This document shows positions 17,998 to 29,942 of a DNA stretch of 64,000 bases, one piece after another. This DNA comes from Thauera sp. 2A1. GTDB lineage: Bacteria; Pseudomonadota; Gammaproteobacteria; Burkholderiales; Rhodocyclaceae. The notes below the pieces were generated by a model. It saw only the letters and a list, made by a program, of their open reading frames with translations. It did not search any database and had not been told where the DNA came from. The position numbers were made by a program, and so were the translations under genes. The stretch covers positions 1-64,000 of the forward strand of contig NZ_SSXV01000005.1 in assembly GCF_009469595.2 (NCBI RefSeq). Reading direction: 5' to 3'. How positions within the stretch are numbered: the stretch's first letter is position 1; the number at the start of each line of letters is the position of its first letter.

Positions 17998-19350
17998 CTA
18001 TTTCCCGATGCAGAACCGCGAGAAGATCACACCCAGCAAGTCGTCGGCGGTGAACTCGCCCGTGATTTCGCCAAGGCTTTCCTGCGCGAGCCGCAGCTCC
18101 TCGGCAAGCAACTCGAGCGCCCGCGCCTGCTCTCCCGCCTCGATCACATGAGCGAGCGCCTCGCGCAGCGCCAGCAGGTGGCGCTCCCTCGCCAGGAACA
18201 CGTCCTCGCCATGAGCATGCCAGCCGGCGATGCGCAGCAACTCCGCGCGCAGCAGATCCATCCCTGCCCCGGTCCGTGCCGAAACGTGAAGGCTCACCCG
18301 ACCATTGGACTCGACGCGCCGCGGTTCCTCACCGCGCAGGTCGATCTTGTTCGCGACGACGATGCGCTCCACGTCCGCCGGCAACCGCGCATCGATGTCC
18401 GCGGTCGGCGCCCGATCAACGTCCGCATCGATCAGCCGCAGGATCACGTCCGCCCGGTGGATCTCGCGCCATGTGCGCTCGATGCCGATCTGCTCCACCG
18501 CGTCCGCAGTGTCACGCAAGCCTGCAGTATCGATGATGTGCAGCGGAATGCCTTCGACCTGGATCGTCTCGCGCAGGGCGTCGCGCGTCGTGCCGGCGAT
18601 CTCGGTGACGATCGCCCGCTCCTCGCCGGCAAGCTGGTTCAACAGGCTGGACTTGCCCACATTCGGCTCGCCCACCAGCACCACGTTGAGGCCGCTGCGC
18701 AGCAAGGCGCCCTGCCGCGCGCGGTCGAGCACGCCTTCGAGCTGCGCGCGCAATTCCGCCAGCCGCGGCAGCGCGCGAGTCTTCTCCAGGAATTCGATCT
18801 CTTCCTCGGGAAAATCCAGCGTCGCCTCGACCAGCATGCGCAGGTCGATCAAGCCGTCGCGAACGCGGTTGATCTCCTCGGAAAAACGGCCCGACAGCGA
18901 TCGCACCGCCGAGCGTGCCGCGGCAGCCGTCGAGGCCTCGATCAGGTCGGCCACGCCTTCGGCCTGCGCGAGGTCCAGCTTGCCGTTCAGGAAGGCACGG
19001 CGGGTGAATTCACCCGGCTCCGCCAGTCGCGCGCCGAGCTGCAGGCAGCGCTGCAGCAGCAACTGCATGACCACCGGGCCGCCATGCCCTTGCAGTTCGA
19101 CGACATCCTCGCCGGTGAAGGAAGCCGGCCCGGGGAAGAAAAGACAAAGGCCCTCGTCGATCGCCTCGCCCGCTTCATCGAGGAAGCGGGCAAAGCGGGC
19201 GACGCGGGCCTCCGGTTCGCGTCCGGTCAGCGTGCGGGCGAATTCCCGCAGGCCGCTGCCGGACACGCGCACGACACCGATGCCTCCCCGGCCCGGCGCC
19301 GTCGCGATGGCAGCAATCGTGTCAGGCTGCCTTGCCGCCCTTGCTTCCAC
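17998..19350 (-). CDS. mnmE: tRNA modification GTPase MnmE
   Basis: GTPase that, with MnmG, installs the 5-carboxymethylaminomethyl group on wobble uridine of several tRNAs. The 450-residue protein has the N-terminal folate-binding domain ([20 protein letters not shown]) and a helical domain. The inserted G domain has G1 [14 protein letters not shown], switch [10 protein letters not shown] and G4 NKID. The C-terminus shows the invariant CIGK ending that carries the catalytic cysteine. The GTG at 19350 overlaps the end of yidC by 29 bp and gives the normal family N-terminus. It is transcribed with yidC, rnpA and rpmH in the conserved origin cluster. Confidence 0.97.
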   Translation of the reverse strand: MEARAARQPDTIAAIATAPGRGGIGVVRVSGSGLREFARTLTGREPEARVARFARFLDEAGEAIDEGLCLFFPGPASFTGEDVVELQGHGGPVVMQLLLQRCLQLGARLAEPGEFTRRAFLNGKLDLAQAEGVADLIEASTAAAARSAVRSLSGRFSEEINRVRDGLIDLRMLVEATLDFPEEEIEFLEKTRALPRLAELRAQLEGVLDRARQGALLRSGLNVVLVGEPNVGKSSLLNQLAGEERAIVTEIAGTTRDALRETIQVEGIPLHIIDTAGLRDTADAVEQIGIERTWREIHRADVILRLIDADVDRAPTADIDARLPADVERIVVANKIDLRGEEPRRVESNGRVSLHVSARTGAGMDLLRAELLRIAGWHAHGEDVFLARERHLLALREALAHVIEAGEQARALELLAEELRLAQESLGEITGEFTADDLLGVIFSRFCIGK

Positions 19351-20977
19351 TTTCGATCATCCGCGTGATCTGCCACTGCTGGGCGATCGACAGGCAGTTG
19401 TTCACCACCCAGTAAAGCACCAGGCCGGACGGGAACCACAGGAACATGAAGGTGAAGATGATCGGCATCGCCAGCATCACCTTGGCCTGGATCGGATCCG
19501 GCGGCGTCGGGTTCAGCTTGGTCTGGATCAGCATGGACACGCCCATGATGATCGGCAGGATGAAATACGGATCCTTCGCCGACAGATCCTGGATCCAGCC
19601 CAGCCACGGCGCCTGGCGCATCTCCACGCTGCCGAGCAGCACCCAGTACAGCGCGATGAACACCGGGATCTGCACCAGGATGGGCAGGCAGCCGCCGAGC
19701 GGGTTGATCTTCTCGGTGCGGTAGAGATTCATCATCTCCTGCTGCATCTTGGCCTTGTCGTTGCCGTACATCTCCTTCATGCGCTGCAGGCGCGGGCCGA
19801 GCACACGCATCTTCGCCATCGACTTGTAGCTGGCCGCCGACAGCGGGAAGAACAGCGCCTTCAGCATCACGGTGACGAGGATGATCGCCCAGCCCCAGTT
19901 GCCGGTGAGTTTGTGCAGCCAGGCCAGCACCCAGAACAGCGGCGCCGCGATCACCGTCAGCCAGCCGTAATCGACCACGAGATCGAGGCCGGGTGCGATG
20001 CCGTGCAGCTTGTCCTGCTCCTGCGGGCCGGCATAGAGGCGGCTCTCGACCTTGCCGGTCGCCCCGGAAGCGATCTGCGCCACCGGCAGGATCACGCCCG
20101 CCGAATACGTGTCGTTGCCCAGCGCACGTGCGAAGAACTCACGCTGCACACCCTCGGCGGGCAGCCAGGCGCTGACGAAGTAGTGCTGCACCAGCGCGAC
20201 CCAGCCGTCCGGCGCCGACTTGGCGAACTTCGCCTTGCCATCCGTGATCTCGGAGAACGTCACCTTCTGGAACTTGGCACCATCGGTGTAGAAGGCCGGG
20301 CCGATGAAGGTCTGCACGCCGCCGAAGCCTTCCGGCATCTCGGCCGGTTTGCCGTCGCGCGTGAGCTGGAAGTAGGCGTGCGGCTCGATGGGCTTGCCGC
20401 TCTCGTTGCGGATGTCATAGCTCACATCCACCAGGTAGCTGCCGCGCTTGAAGGTCATCACCTTGGTCACGCGGACGCCGCCCTGCTCCGGTGCCTCCAG
20501 GCGCAGCACCACCGCATCCTCGCCGTCCTTCAACTTGAGCTCGCTACCGGGCAGCGTGAACAGCGTCTTGTGCGTCGGCAGGCCTTCGCCGATGAGACCG
20601 GTCTGTGCCGCATAGACGTGCGCCGAGCCGTCGTCGAACAGCAGGAAGGGCTTGGTGTGGTCTTCCTTCTGCTTGTGCTGCTTCAGTTCGAGACGGACGA
20701 TGTCACCGCCCTGCGCCGACACTTCGGCGCGCAGCAGGTCGGTTTCCACCACCGTGCGCGGCGCACTCGCCGTGGCGGCAGCCGGCTCGCCCGGCACGCC
20801 GGCCTGGGCTGCGGCCAGCGACGCGCTCGGCTTCGGCACCGACGCATCCGCGGCAGCCCCGGCGGACGATGCGGCAGTTGGCGCGGGCGCCGGTTGGTTG
20901 TGCTTGACCCAGCCTTCCCACAACATGACGATGGAAAAGGCGAAGACGAGGAAGAGGATGAGGCGGCGTTGATCCAT
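19322..20977 (-). CDS. yidC: Membrane protein insertase YidC
   Basis: Inner-membrane insertase that integrates proteins alone or with SecYEG. From the ATG at 20977 (551 residues) it starts [20 protein letters not shown], the typical Gram-negative first helix; the eight codons upstream are excluded for that reason. A low-complexity Ala/Pro linker and a large periplasmic beta domain follow. The C-terminal five-helix core includes KYKS-like [20 protein letters not shown] and [20 protein letters not shown]. It lies between yidD and mnmE in the standard rpmH, rnpA, yidD, yidC, mnmE order. Confidence 0.97.
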   Translation of the reverse strand: MDQRRLILFLVFAFSIVMLWEGWVKHNQPAPAPTAASSAGAAADASVPKPSASLAAAQAGVPGEPAAATASAPRTVVETDLLRAEVSAQGGDIVRLELKQHKQKEDHTKPFLLFDDGSAHVYAAQTGLIGEGLPTHKTLFTLPGSELKLKDGEDAVVLRLEAPEQGGVRVTKVMTFKRGSYLVDVSYDIRNESGKPIEPHAYFQLTRDGKPAEMPEGFGGVQTFIGPAFYTDGAKFQKVTFSEITDGKAKFAKSAPDGWVALVQHYFVSAWLPAEGVQREFFARALGNDTYSAGVILPVAQIASGATGKVESRLYAGPQEQDKLHGIAPGLDLVVDYGWLTVIAAPLFWVLAWLHKLTGNWGWAIILVTVMLKALFFPLSAASYKSMAKMRVLGPRLQRMKEMYGNDKAKMQQEMMNLYRTEKINPLGGCLPILVQIPVFIALYWVLLGSVEMRQAPWLGWIQDLSAKDPYFILPIIMGVSMLIQTKLNPTPPDPIQAKVMLAMPIIFTFMFLWFPSGLVLYWVVNNCLSIAQQWQITRMIESGSKGGKAA

Positions 20978-21010
20978 CGTGGTGGTTCTACCGTTGGTCA
21001 AGAGACAATG

Positions 21011-21220
21011 TCAGGGAACAGGATCATACCCGCCCGGATGGAAGGGATGGCATCGCCCGACACGCTTGATCGCGAGCCAGCCGCCGCGCAGCGCGCCATG
21101 GCGCTGCACCGCTTCGATCGCGTACTCGGAACAGGTGGGATGAAAGCGGCAGTTTCGCCCCAGCATCGGGCTGATCGCGTACTTGTAGAAGCGCAACAGG
21201 GCGATCAGCACCGTCTTCAT
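21011..21220 (-). CDS. yidD: YidD membrane protein insertion factor
   Basis: Small 69-residue factor that assists YidC-dependent insertion at the inner membrane. The family signature is complete: [20 protein letters not shown], then [12 protein letters not shown] and [14 protein letters not shown] with the conserved cysteines. The start ATG overlaps the rnpA stop in ATGA, so the two are translationally coupled. The N-terminal amphipathic helix [14 protein letters not shown] likely anchors it to the membrane. Confidence 0.96.
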   Translation of the reverse strand: MKTVLIALLRFYKYAISPMLGRNCRFHPTCSEYAIEAVQRHGALRGGWLAIKRVGRCHPFHPGGYDPVP

Positions 21221-21579
21221 GTGCGGGGCAACCTGTGCAACAGGCCGAGCAGGTCGTGATTGAGCTCGGCGCGGGTCGCCTTCGCGACCGGGGCGTGCAA
21301 CCTCACGACGAGGTCGTGCATCGGCAAGCTCGTGCGCTGGCGGCGGAACAGCTCGCGGGCGATGCGCTTCACCAGATTGCGCACGTTGGCTCGCTTGGCC
21401 AGCTTCTTGGCGACGACCACCCCCAGCCGGGCGGTATCAAGTCCATTGGGGCGGTAGTGCAGCATGAAGTAGCGCCCGCGAAGTGCGCGCCGAAAAGCAA
21501 AAACGGATGAATACTCATCCGTTTTGTGCAATCTGTGAGCGCTGCGGAACCCCTGATCAGCACTCGCGGGCTCGGCCAC
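21217..21579 (-). CDS. rnpA: Ribonuclease P protein component
   Basis: Protein subunit of RNase P, which helps the catalytic RNA remove 5' leaders from pre-tRNAs. The family pattern is visible: [20 protein letters not shown] at the start, [20 protein letters not shown] in the middle (RNR-like motif) and RELFRRQR. I choose the GTG at 21579, which follows the rpmH stop by 1 bp and yields 120 residues, the normal size. The frame open further upstream overlaps rpmH and is ignored. The stop overlaps yidD. Confidence 0.93.
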   Translation of the reverse strand: MAEPASADQGFRSAHRLHKTDEYSSVFAFRRALRGRYFMLHYRPNGLDTARLGVVVAKKLAKRANVRNLVKRIARELFRRQRTSLPMHDLVVRLHAPVAKATRAELNHDLLGLLHRLPRT

Positions 21580-21580
21580 C

Positions 21581-21715
21581 TCAGACGGCGAGGCGATGAC
21601 GGCCCTTGGCGCGACGCGCACGGATGACGGCGCGACCACCACGGGTCTTCATGCGAACCAGGAAGCCGTGGGTGCGCTTGCGGCGGACGACGGAGGGTTG
21701 GTAGGTGCGTTTCAT
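21581..21715 (-). CDS. rpmH: Ribosomal protein bL34
   Basis: The 44-residue large-subunit protein bL34, found by eye on the minus strand. It begins [20 protein letters not shown] and ends [11 protein letters not shown], which is the canonical bL34 sequence. It is the first gene of the rpmH, rnpA, yidD, yidC, mnmE cluster and is divergent from dnaA. Its promoter lies in the gap before dnaA. Confidence 0.97.
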   Translation of the reverse strand: MKRTYQPSVVRRKRTHGFLVRMKTRGGRAVIRARRAKGRHRLAV

Positions 21716-22009
21716 GATCGGATTGCCCGTGTTAGGTCAAACCGAGGATTGAAATGCATAATCCCATGTTTGTCAATAACAATTTTTGGCCGACCCTGTG
21801 GATAAGTCCCCCCGCGGGGGTTAGAATGTGGGCCCTGAACAACACCTTGCCGAGCGGTTCATTCATTGGGACCTTGCCCAGCGCAGGCCCGGAGCCGGCG
21901 GCAATCGAGACCTTCGACAAGCTCCCGACCGCCGAAAGTGCTCCGTCGCCGCCGCCTCAGGGCGCCGGCAGGGCGCGGGTAGCGTGTCGCCCAACCGAAC
22001 CGCTGCTCC
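21716..22009. promoter_or_regulatory. rpmH-dnaA intergenic region, likely oriC or dnaA control region
   Basis: This 294 bp gap contains a perfect DnaA box TGTGGATAA (21797-21805). An AT-rich stretch (about 21745-21787) and a CCCCCGCGGGGG palindrome (21809-21820) flank it. Gene polarity switches here, with most genes to the left on the minus strand and dnaA-dnaN-gyrB on plus, as expected at a replication origin. Only one strict box is visible, which is few for a full origin. Confidence 0.55.
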
Positions 22010-23503
22010 GTGATCCAAGAATTCTGGTCTTTCTGCCTGACGCGCCTTGAACAGGAACTGCCCCAGCAGCAGTTCAACACCTGGATCAAGACGCTGCGCG
22101 CCGAAATCGCCGAGCGCGCCGACGGTGCGGTCCTCAACCTGTACGCGCCCAACCGCTTCGTGCTGCAGTGGGTGCGCGAGCGTTACCTGCGACGCATCAC
22201 CGAACTGGCCGACGAGTTCCACGCCGGACCGCTCGCGGTCGAGCTGCAACTGCCCGCCGGCGGTGCCGCGCGCACCGTCGCGCCGGCAACCGGCACGGCG
22301 GCACGGGCCGTGACCGAAGGAGCCACGACCAACCGCAGCGAATCCTCGGCCGCCACCGAAGCTGCCGTCGCAACGCCTCCCGAAGCACCTCCCGCACGCA
22401 AGGCCGCGCCTGCCGTCATCGTGCCGCGCGCCGAACCTGAGCCGGCTTCTGCGCCCACGTCCGCGCTCGACATCGCCTACGACAAAACCCGCCTCAACCC
22501 CGACTTCACCTTCGACACCCTGGTCACCGGCCGTGCCAACGACCTTGCGCGCGCCGCCGCCATGCAGGTGGCGCAGAACCCGGGCACGTCCTACAACCCG
22601 CTGTTCATCTACGGCGGCGTCGGCCTGGGCAAAACCCACCTGGTGCACGCCATCGGCAACGCGGTGTTCCGCCACAACCCGCGCGCGGTGATCCGCTATG
22701 TACACGTCGAGGACTACTACGCCGACGTCGTGCGCGCCTATCAGCAGAAAAGCTTCGATGCGTTCAAGCGCTACTACCGCTCGCTCGACATGCTGATCAT
22801 CGACGACATCCAGTTCTTCAATAACAAGAACCGCACCCAGGAAGAGTTCTTCCACGCCTTCAACGCCCTCACCGAAGCGCGCAAGCAGATCGTCATCACC
22901 TGCGACACCTACCCCAAGGACATCCAGGGCCTGGAAGACCGCCTGATCTCGCGCTTCGACTGGGGCCTGACGGTGCAGATCGAGCCGCCCGAGCTCGAGA
23001 TGCGCGTCGCCATCCTCAAGAAGAAGGCCGAGGCGCTGCGCGTGGCGGTCGACGACGACGTCGCCTTCCTGATCGCCAAGAACCTGCGCTCGAACGTGCG
23101 CGAACTCGAAGGCGCGCTCAACAAGGTGGTCGCCTATGCCCGCTTCCACGGCCGCCAGATCGGCCTGGAAGTGGCCAAGGACGCGCTCAAGGACCTGCTG
23201 CACGCGCACAACCGCCAGCTCTCCATCGAGCACATCCAGAAGACGGTCGCCGACTACTACAAGATCAAGGTCGCCGACATGCACTCCAAGAAGCGCACCC
23301 GCGTCATCGCGCGCCCGCGCCAGGTGGCGATGTGGCTGGCCAAGGAGCTCACCCCGATGTCGCTGCCGGCGATCGGCGAAGCCTTCGGCGGCCGCGACCA
23401 CACCACCGTGCTGCATGCCTGCCGCACCATCACCGAGCTGCGGCTTGGCGATGCGCAGCTCAACCACGACGTGCACGTGCTCACCCAGGTCCTGCGGGGC
23501 TGA
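22010..23503 (+). CDS. dnaA: Chromosomal replication initiator DnaA
   Basis: Initiator ATPase that binds DnaA boxes and melts the origin. The 497-residue protein has the N-terminal DnaB-interaction domain (from [20 protein letters not shown]) and a long Ala/Pro/Thr-rich linker (about residues 85-155). The AAA+ core has Walker [11 protein letters not shown] (K208) and Walker B IIDDIQFF. The C-terminal domain IV signature is [14 protein letters not shown]. The GTG at 22010 is the expected start since MIQEFW matches family N-termini. It is followed by dnaN after 47 bp. Confidence 0.97.
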   Translation: MIQEFWSFCLTRLEQELPQQQFNTWIKTLRAEIAERADGAVLNLYAPNRFVLQWVRERYLRRITELADEFHAGPLAVELQLPAGGAARTVAPATGTAARAVTEGATTNRSESSAATEAAVATPPEAPPARKAAPAVIVPRAEPEPASAPTSALDIAYDKTRLNPDFTFDTLVTGRANDLARAAAMQVAQNPGTSYNPLFIYGGVGLGKTHLVHAIGNAVFRHNPRAVIRYVHVEDYYADVVRAYQQKSFDAFKRYYRSLDMLIIDDIQFFNNKNRTQEEFFHAFNALTEARKQIVITCDTYPKDIQGLEDRLISRFDWGLTVQIEPPELEMRVAILKKKAEALRVAVDDDVAFLIAKNLRSNVRELEGALNKVVAYARFHGRQIGLEVAKDALKDLLHAHNRQLSIEHIQKTVADYYKIKVADMHSKKRTRVIARPRQVAMWLAKELTPMSLPAIGEAFGGRDHTTVLHACRTITELRLGDAQLNHDVHVLTQVLRG

Positions 23504-23550
23504 GCATCCTGAAACCTCTTCCGATCAACCCACAGACCTGATCCGACGCC

Positions 23551-27211
<3,661 letters not shown>

Positions 27212-27226
27212 GTTGTTGTAGCGGCG

Positions 27227-27302
27227 TGTAGGTTCTCACTCGTTCTGAAATTTTTCTCACATCGGTGAAATAGATTTCTCAAGAACGATGAAAATAACCT
27301 AC
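27227..27302. repeat. Transposon-end-like array: TGT plus three 21-22 bp repeats
   Basis: After terminal TGTAGG come three copies of a motif TTCTCA(C/A)-N5/6-TGAAA(T/A), starting at 27233, 27254 and 27276. The spacing of 21 and 22 bp matches the abutting TnsB sites in Tn7-type right ends. The same block also forms an imperfect hairpin: GTAGGTT (27228-27234) with AACCTAC (27296-27302), and TCGTTCT (27240-27246) with AGAACGA (27282-27288). The preceding pentamer CGGCG (27222-27226) would be the target-site duplication. Confidence 0.6.
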
Positions 27303-27747
27303 TGCCGGACAGGAGCCGGGGGGCGCGCGGTAGATACCGAGCGTGCACCCATCTTCATAGACCTTATACCGGAGAGCGCAGCGACAACACCCCACCGAAC
27401 GCTATACGGACGGTGCGTTGCCGACGGCCATTCATGGCGGAAACCGGCCCGAAGAAGAGTCGCGACCTCGTAGTGACGTCGCGTCGCCCCCACAGCTCGG
27501 ACCGGCTCCAGCGCTGCTGTACGACGTCATTCTCTGCGACCTCGCGTTAGGCCGTCTCTCCGCCTTCTGCTGCGCTGCACACCCAGCAGAAGGCTACGGG
27601 GCACGTAAGGTGTCTTTTCAGATTGATCAGGGACTGGCAGCACGCGTGACTTACGAACCGCAGAAGCGGTGGGCCACCAATGTGAAGCTTAGAGGGAACT
27701 CAAACGTGGTTCTCGGACACCGTAGGCCGGGACGAGAAGCGAACCAA
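27303..27747. other. Non-coding start of the island
   Basis: About 445 bp without a convincing gene. A plus-strand frame from 27418 is open but lacks a plausible start or recognisable domain. A short piece of it (KVSFQIDQGLAARV ... ATNVKLRG) loosely recalls the end of a cold-shock domain, possibly a relic. The 67-codon minus-strand gene ends at 27748. Confidence 0.4.
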
Positions 27748-27951
27748 CTAGCGACAGATGCGACCCTCTTCGTCTCTCGCATCATCATCTCTAACCGCGT
27801 GAAGCGCCTTCAATGCCCTCCGTGCCTTGGCCTCTATGCGCTGCGCCTCACGCTCAAGCTCAGCCTGCGTCGCGGTCACAGACTGCTGTTTGGACAGTTG
27901 ATCGAGAATCCAAGTCTGAACTAGTTCGTACTTTGGTCGCCTTGATGTCAT
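27748..27951 (-). CDS. Small charged helical protein (67 aa)
   Basis: I do not recognise it. The protein is highly charged and probably one long helix: the segment from residue 10 to 50 (TWILDQLSKQQSVTATQAEL, then REAQRIEAKARRALKAL) is rich in Glu, Arg, Ala and Gln. It starts at an ATG overlapping the stop of the two-TM gene in ATGA, which is the main reason to believe it is real. Coupled translation suggests it works with, or regulates, the membrane protein. It is the last gene of the leftward series and ends about 450 bp inside the transposon end. Confidence 0.6.
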   Translation of the reverse strand: MTSRRPKYELVQTWILDQLSKQQSVTATQAELEREAQRIEAKARRALKALHAVRDDDARDEEGRICR

Positions 27952-29027
27952 CGACTTCCCCCATCTCCGTCCTCAACGCCGCTTAGGCCCTTGAGTGCCA
28001 TGAGGTTGTACTCAAGTCTCATTCTGAGAGCAAAACTCTCAAGAAGTTCGCTGTAAGCGTGCTCGTACCGCCGCAAGAAGCCCCTTGGCTTACTATAGAG
28101 CAGCGAGACCACAAAGAACATGTCGGGATCAACAAGGCGAACTGGGTAGCAAATCAGAGATGCATCCTCATAGTCTCCAACGCTGCCCTCTATGACAAAC
28201 TGGGGACGGGGCCGCCTGAGTTCCTCGGCTGTACTTTCGATCACTACAATCCTTCCAGTTCTCACCGCCGTCATGATGCCAGACTCCCGACGGCTCAGAA
28301 CGTCGCAGGATGTGCGAACTCCTAAATTTGAAGGAAGGTGGCATACGATCTGCTCAACCTTACCCTCGCGAACAAGGGAAAGATTTGCCCTCAAATCTGT
28401 TTTCTTCGACCGCGGACTGGCGCTAAGGAGTGAATAGAACAACTGCCAAACACCCTGCGTCAGACGATCTAATTGGGCGCGCGGCTGAGTAATTGCACCA
28501 AAGATACTTCCTGGCAGTGACTGCTCTTGATTTTTGCCATTCCCTCCTTTCAAGAGTAAGAGCCTCTCCCCGAAGCGACGCTCCTTCCGACCAACAACCT
28601 CATCAAACTCCGTCACCATTAGCGCAAATGCTCTCTCCCAGTCAGGTGGCCCCTCACGAAGCGCAGTCGCCAGTATCGACCTCGCCCAGATCAACCCTAG
28701 CGTCCAAAAGAATCCTCCCGTGAGCGATAGCGCGGGGTTTGCCTCTAGCATGCTCGCAACCAACGGCCAGTTGGTACGGATGCTTGTCGCAAACTTCTCA
28801 ATAGAGAAATAATGCGTCACCAGCGCTGGCGGTGCCGAGATAAGCAAGGCCCAAATCGCCTCGAAGAGCTTTGGGTGACCCCACACAACGCGCCGCAATA
28901 CACCTGCAGCTCCATGAAATTGTCGGACGAAGCTTCTTAATCTCTCCGAACTTGATTCCGCCTTCCGCTGATTCGGCGCTTTTCCAGCAGGCCCACTACG
29001 TTTATTTTGTCTGCGTTTCGTTGTCAC
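27948..29027 (-). CDS. Two-TM membrane protein with GAF-like cytoplasmic domain
   Basis: Unassigned family, 359 residues. After a basic N-terminus (MTTKRRQNKRSGPAGKAPNQ) come two hydrophobic segments: LFEAIWALLISAPPALVTHY (about residues 54-73) and LSLTGGFFWTLGLIWARSIL (about residues 99-118). The remaining 240 residues are soluble. The last 100 (FVIEGSVGDYEDASLICYPV, then MFFVVSLLYSKPRGFLRRYE and a closing helix) have the alternation expected of a GAF-type sensor fold; this is judged by eye only. The layout of two TM helices plus a sensor domain resembles membrane effectors of bacterial immunity. It is separated from the upstream operon by a 132 bp AT-rich gap, so it may have its own promoter. 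Confidence 0.65.
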   Translation of the reverse strand: MTTKRRQNKRSGPAGKAPNQRKAESSSERLRSFVRQFHGAAGVLRRVVWGHPKLFEAIWALLISAPPALVTHYFSIEKFATSIRTNWPLVASMLEANPALSLTGGFFWTLGLIWARSILATALREGPPDWERAFALMVTEFDEVVGRKERRFGERLLLLKGGNGKNQEQSLPGSIFGAITQPRAQLDRLTQGVWQLFYSLLSASPRSKKTDLRANLSLVREGKVEQIVCHLPSNLGVRTSCDVLSRRESGIMTAVRTGRIVVIESTAEELRRPRPQFVIEGSVGDYEDASLICYPVRLVDPDMFFVVSLLYSKPRGFLRRYEHAYSELLESFALRMRLEYNLMALKGLSGVEDGDGGSR

Positions 29028-29159
29028 GTTTCTTAGTTTTTATTTATCACATTCTCTATAAATGCAACTATTGCAAACCCAAGCTGCACAGGACTCTTCC
29101 GCGGCAATGCTAATGTGCAACTTACCTTTATCAGCAAGCAAGAGACCAACAGCTAGTTC
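29028..29159 (-). promoter_or_regulatory. AT-rich gap, probable promoter for the two-TM gene
   Basis: The segment is markedly more AT-rich than its surroundings. On the minus strand TTGCAT followed after about 15 bp by TAAATA is a weak -35/-10 candidate upstream of the start at 29027. Shine-Dalgarno and operator sites are not clear. Confidence 0.3.
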
Positions 29160-29921
29160 TCAACCTAAAATTCCTACAGTGCGCGGGATGACCAATTGAA
29201 CGTCCTCCCCCGTCCAAACGGCGCGTCCGCTTAGCATGCGAGCGCTGTCGCCCTGGTTCCACATCTCTAAGGGAATGTCCTCGATCACGTCCTCAATGAA
29301 AACGTGCGTACCCGGCTCCAGGCCTTTTGGAAGTACGTAGGCGGCAAGCGGGAAGGGTCGGTCAGGCCGCACCCAAAACCAATCAGCTACTTGCTCCCAG
29401 GGTGACCTCCCGTCGGACTGAATCTCGCGCTGATCTTCGGCGGGGGGAAATCCGTCTCGATAATCCCCAGACCACCACAGTCGCCCAGTCACCAAGTGCC
29501 GATAGACGATAAATTTTCGATCTCCGAACTCATTCTCGGTGCCTACCCGGCGAAAGACCAATCGTTGCCCCTGCGATGCCGCGTAATCCATTGTAGGGAG
29601 GCTTCGAGCAGTCAGCACGACCGGCAGTTGCTCCGGATTCCCCTCATGGATACCAGGTGTCCGCAGGTAAACAAGACGCCGAGCTGTGGGTGTCGCAAAT
29701 ATACACAGTCGCGGATTTTTGGTGAGAGCACTCCTCAACTGCTCGTCCGACATGTCATCGATACAACGAACCGTAGTTTCGCATATCGAGCAATACCTAT
29801 CGGGCTTCCCGTGATCCAAACGGTCCAACTGTTCAGGCCGCATCGCGTATGGACAGTAGACCGTCTTGATAAAGGCCCCGCTGTCGTCATACAAGGCGTT
29901 GGTCAGGGCATCGAAAATCAT
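29160..29921 (-). CDS. Unknown protein with zinc-ribbon-like N-terminus
   Basis: A 253-residue protein from the ATG at 29921, chosen because GAGGAGGGA precedes it by a few bases; an in-frame GTG at 29942 lies seven codons upstream. Residues 15-70 contain Cys-rich spacing (VYCPYAM ... RYCSICETTVRC ... DDMSDEQLRSALTKNPRLCI). This resembles a short metal-binding module I have seen in bacterial proteins, with C, CxxC and C ligands. The rest is beta-rich and aromatic (GRLWWSGDYRDGFPPAED, ADWFWVRPDRPFPLAAYVLP) and ends in a possible small beta domain. I cannot assign a function. It is the final gene of the helicase-methylase-ATPase operon, starting 22 bp after the DUF499 stop. Confidence 0.7.
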   Translation of the reverse strand: MIFDALTNALYDDSGAFIKTVYCPYAMRPEQLDRLDHGKPDRYCSICETTVRCIDDMSDEQLRSALTKNPRLCIFATPTARRLVYLRTPGIHEGNPEQLPVVLTARSLPTMDYAASQGQRLVFRRVGTENEFGDRKFIVYRHLVTGRLWWSGDYRDGFPPAEDQREIQSDGRSPWEQVADWFWVRPDRPFPLAAYVLPKGLEPGTHVFIEDVIEDIPLEMWNQGDSARMLSGRAVWTGEDVQLVIPRTVGILG

Positions 29922-29942
29922 CACTCCCTCCTCGATAAGCAC

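Noticed and set aside
27418-27924. A 168-codon plus-strand frame at the island start
   Set aside because: It has no ribosome site, overlaps the coupled minus-strand gene, and only a short piece faintly recalls a cold-shock domain.
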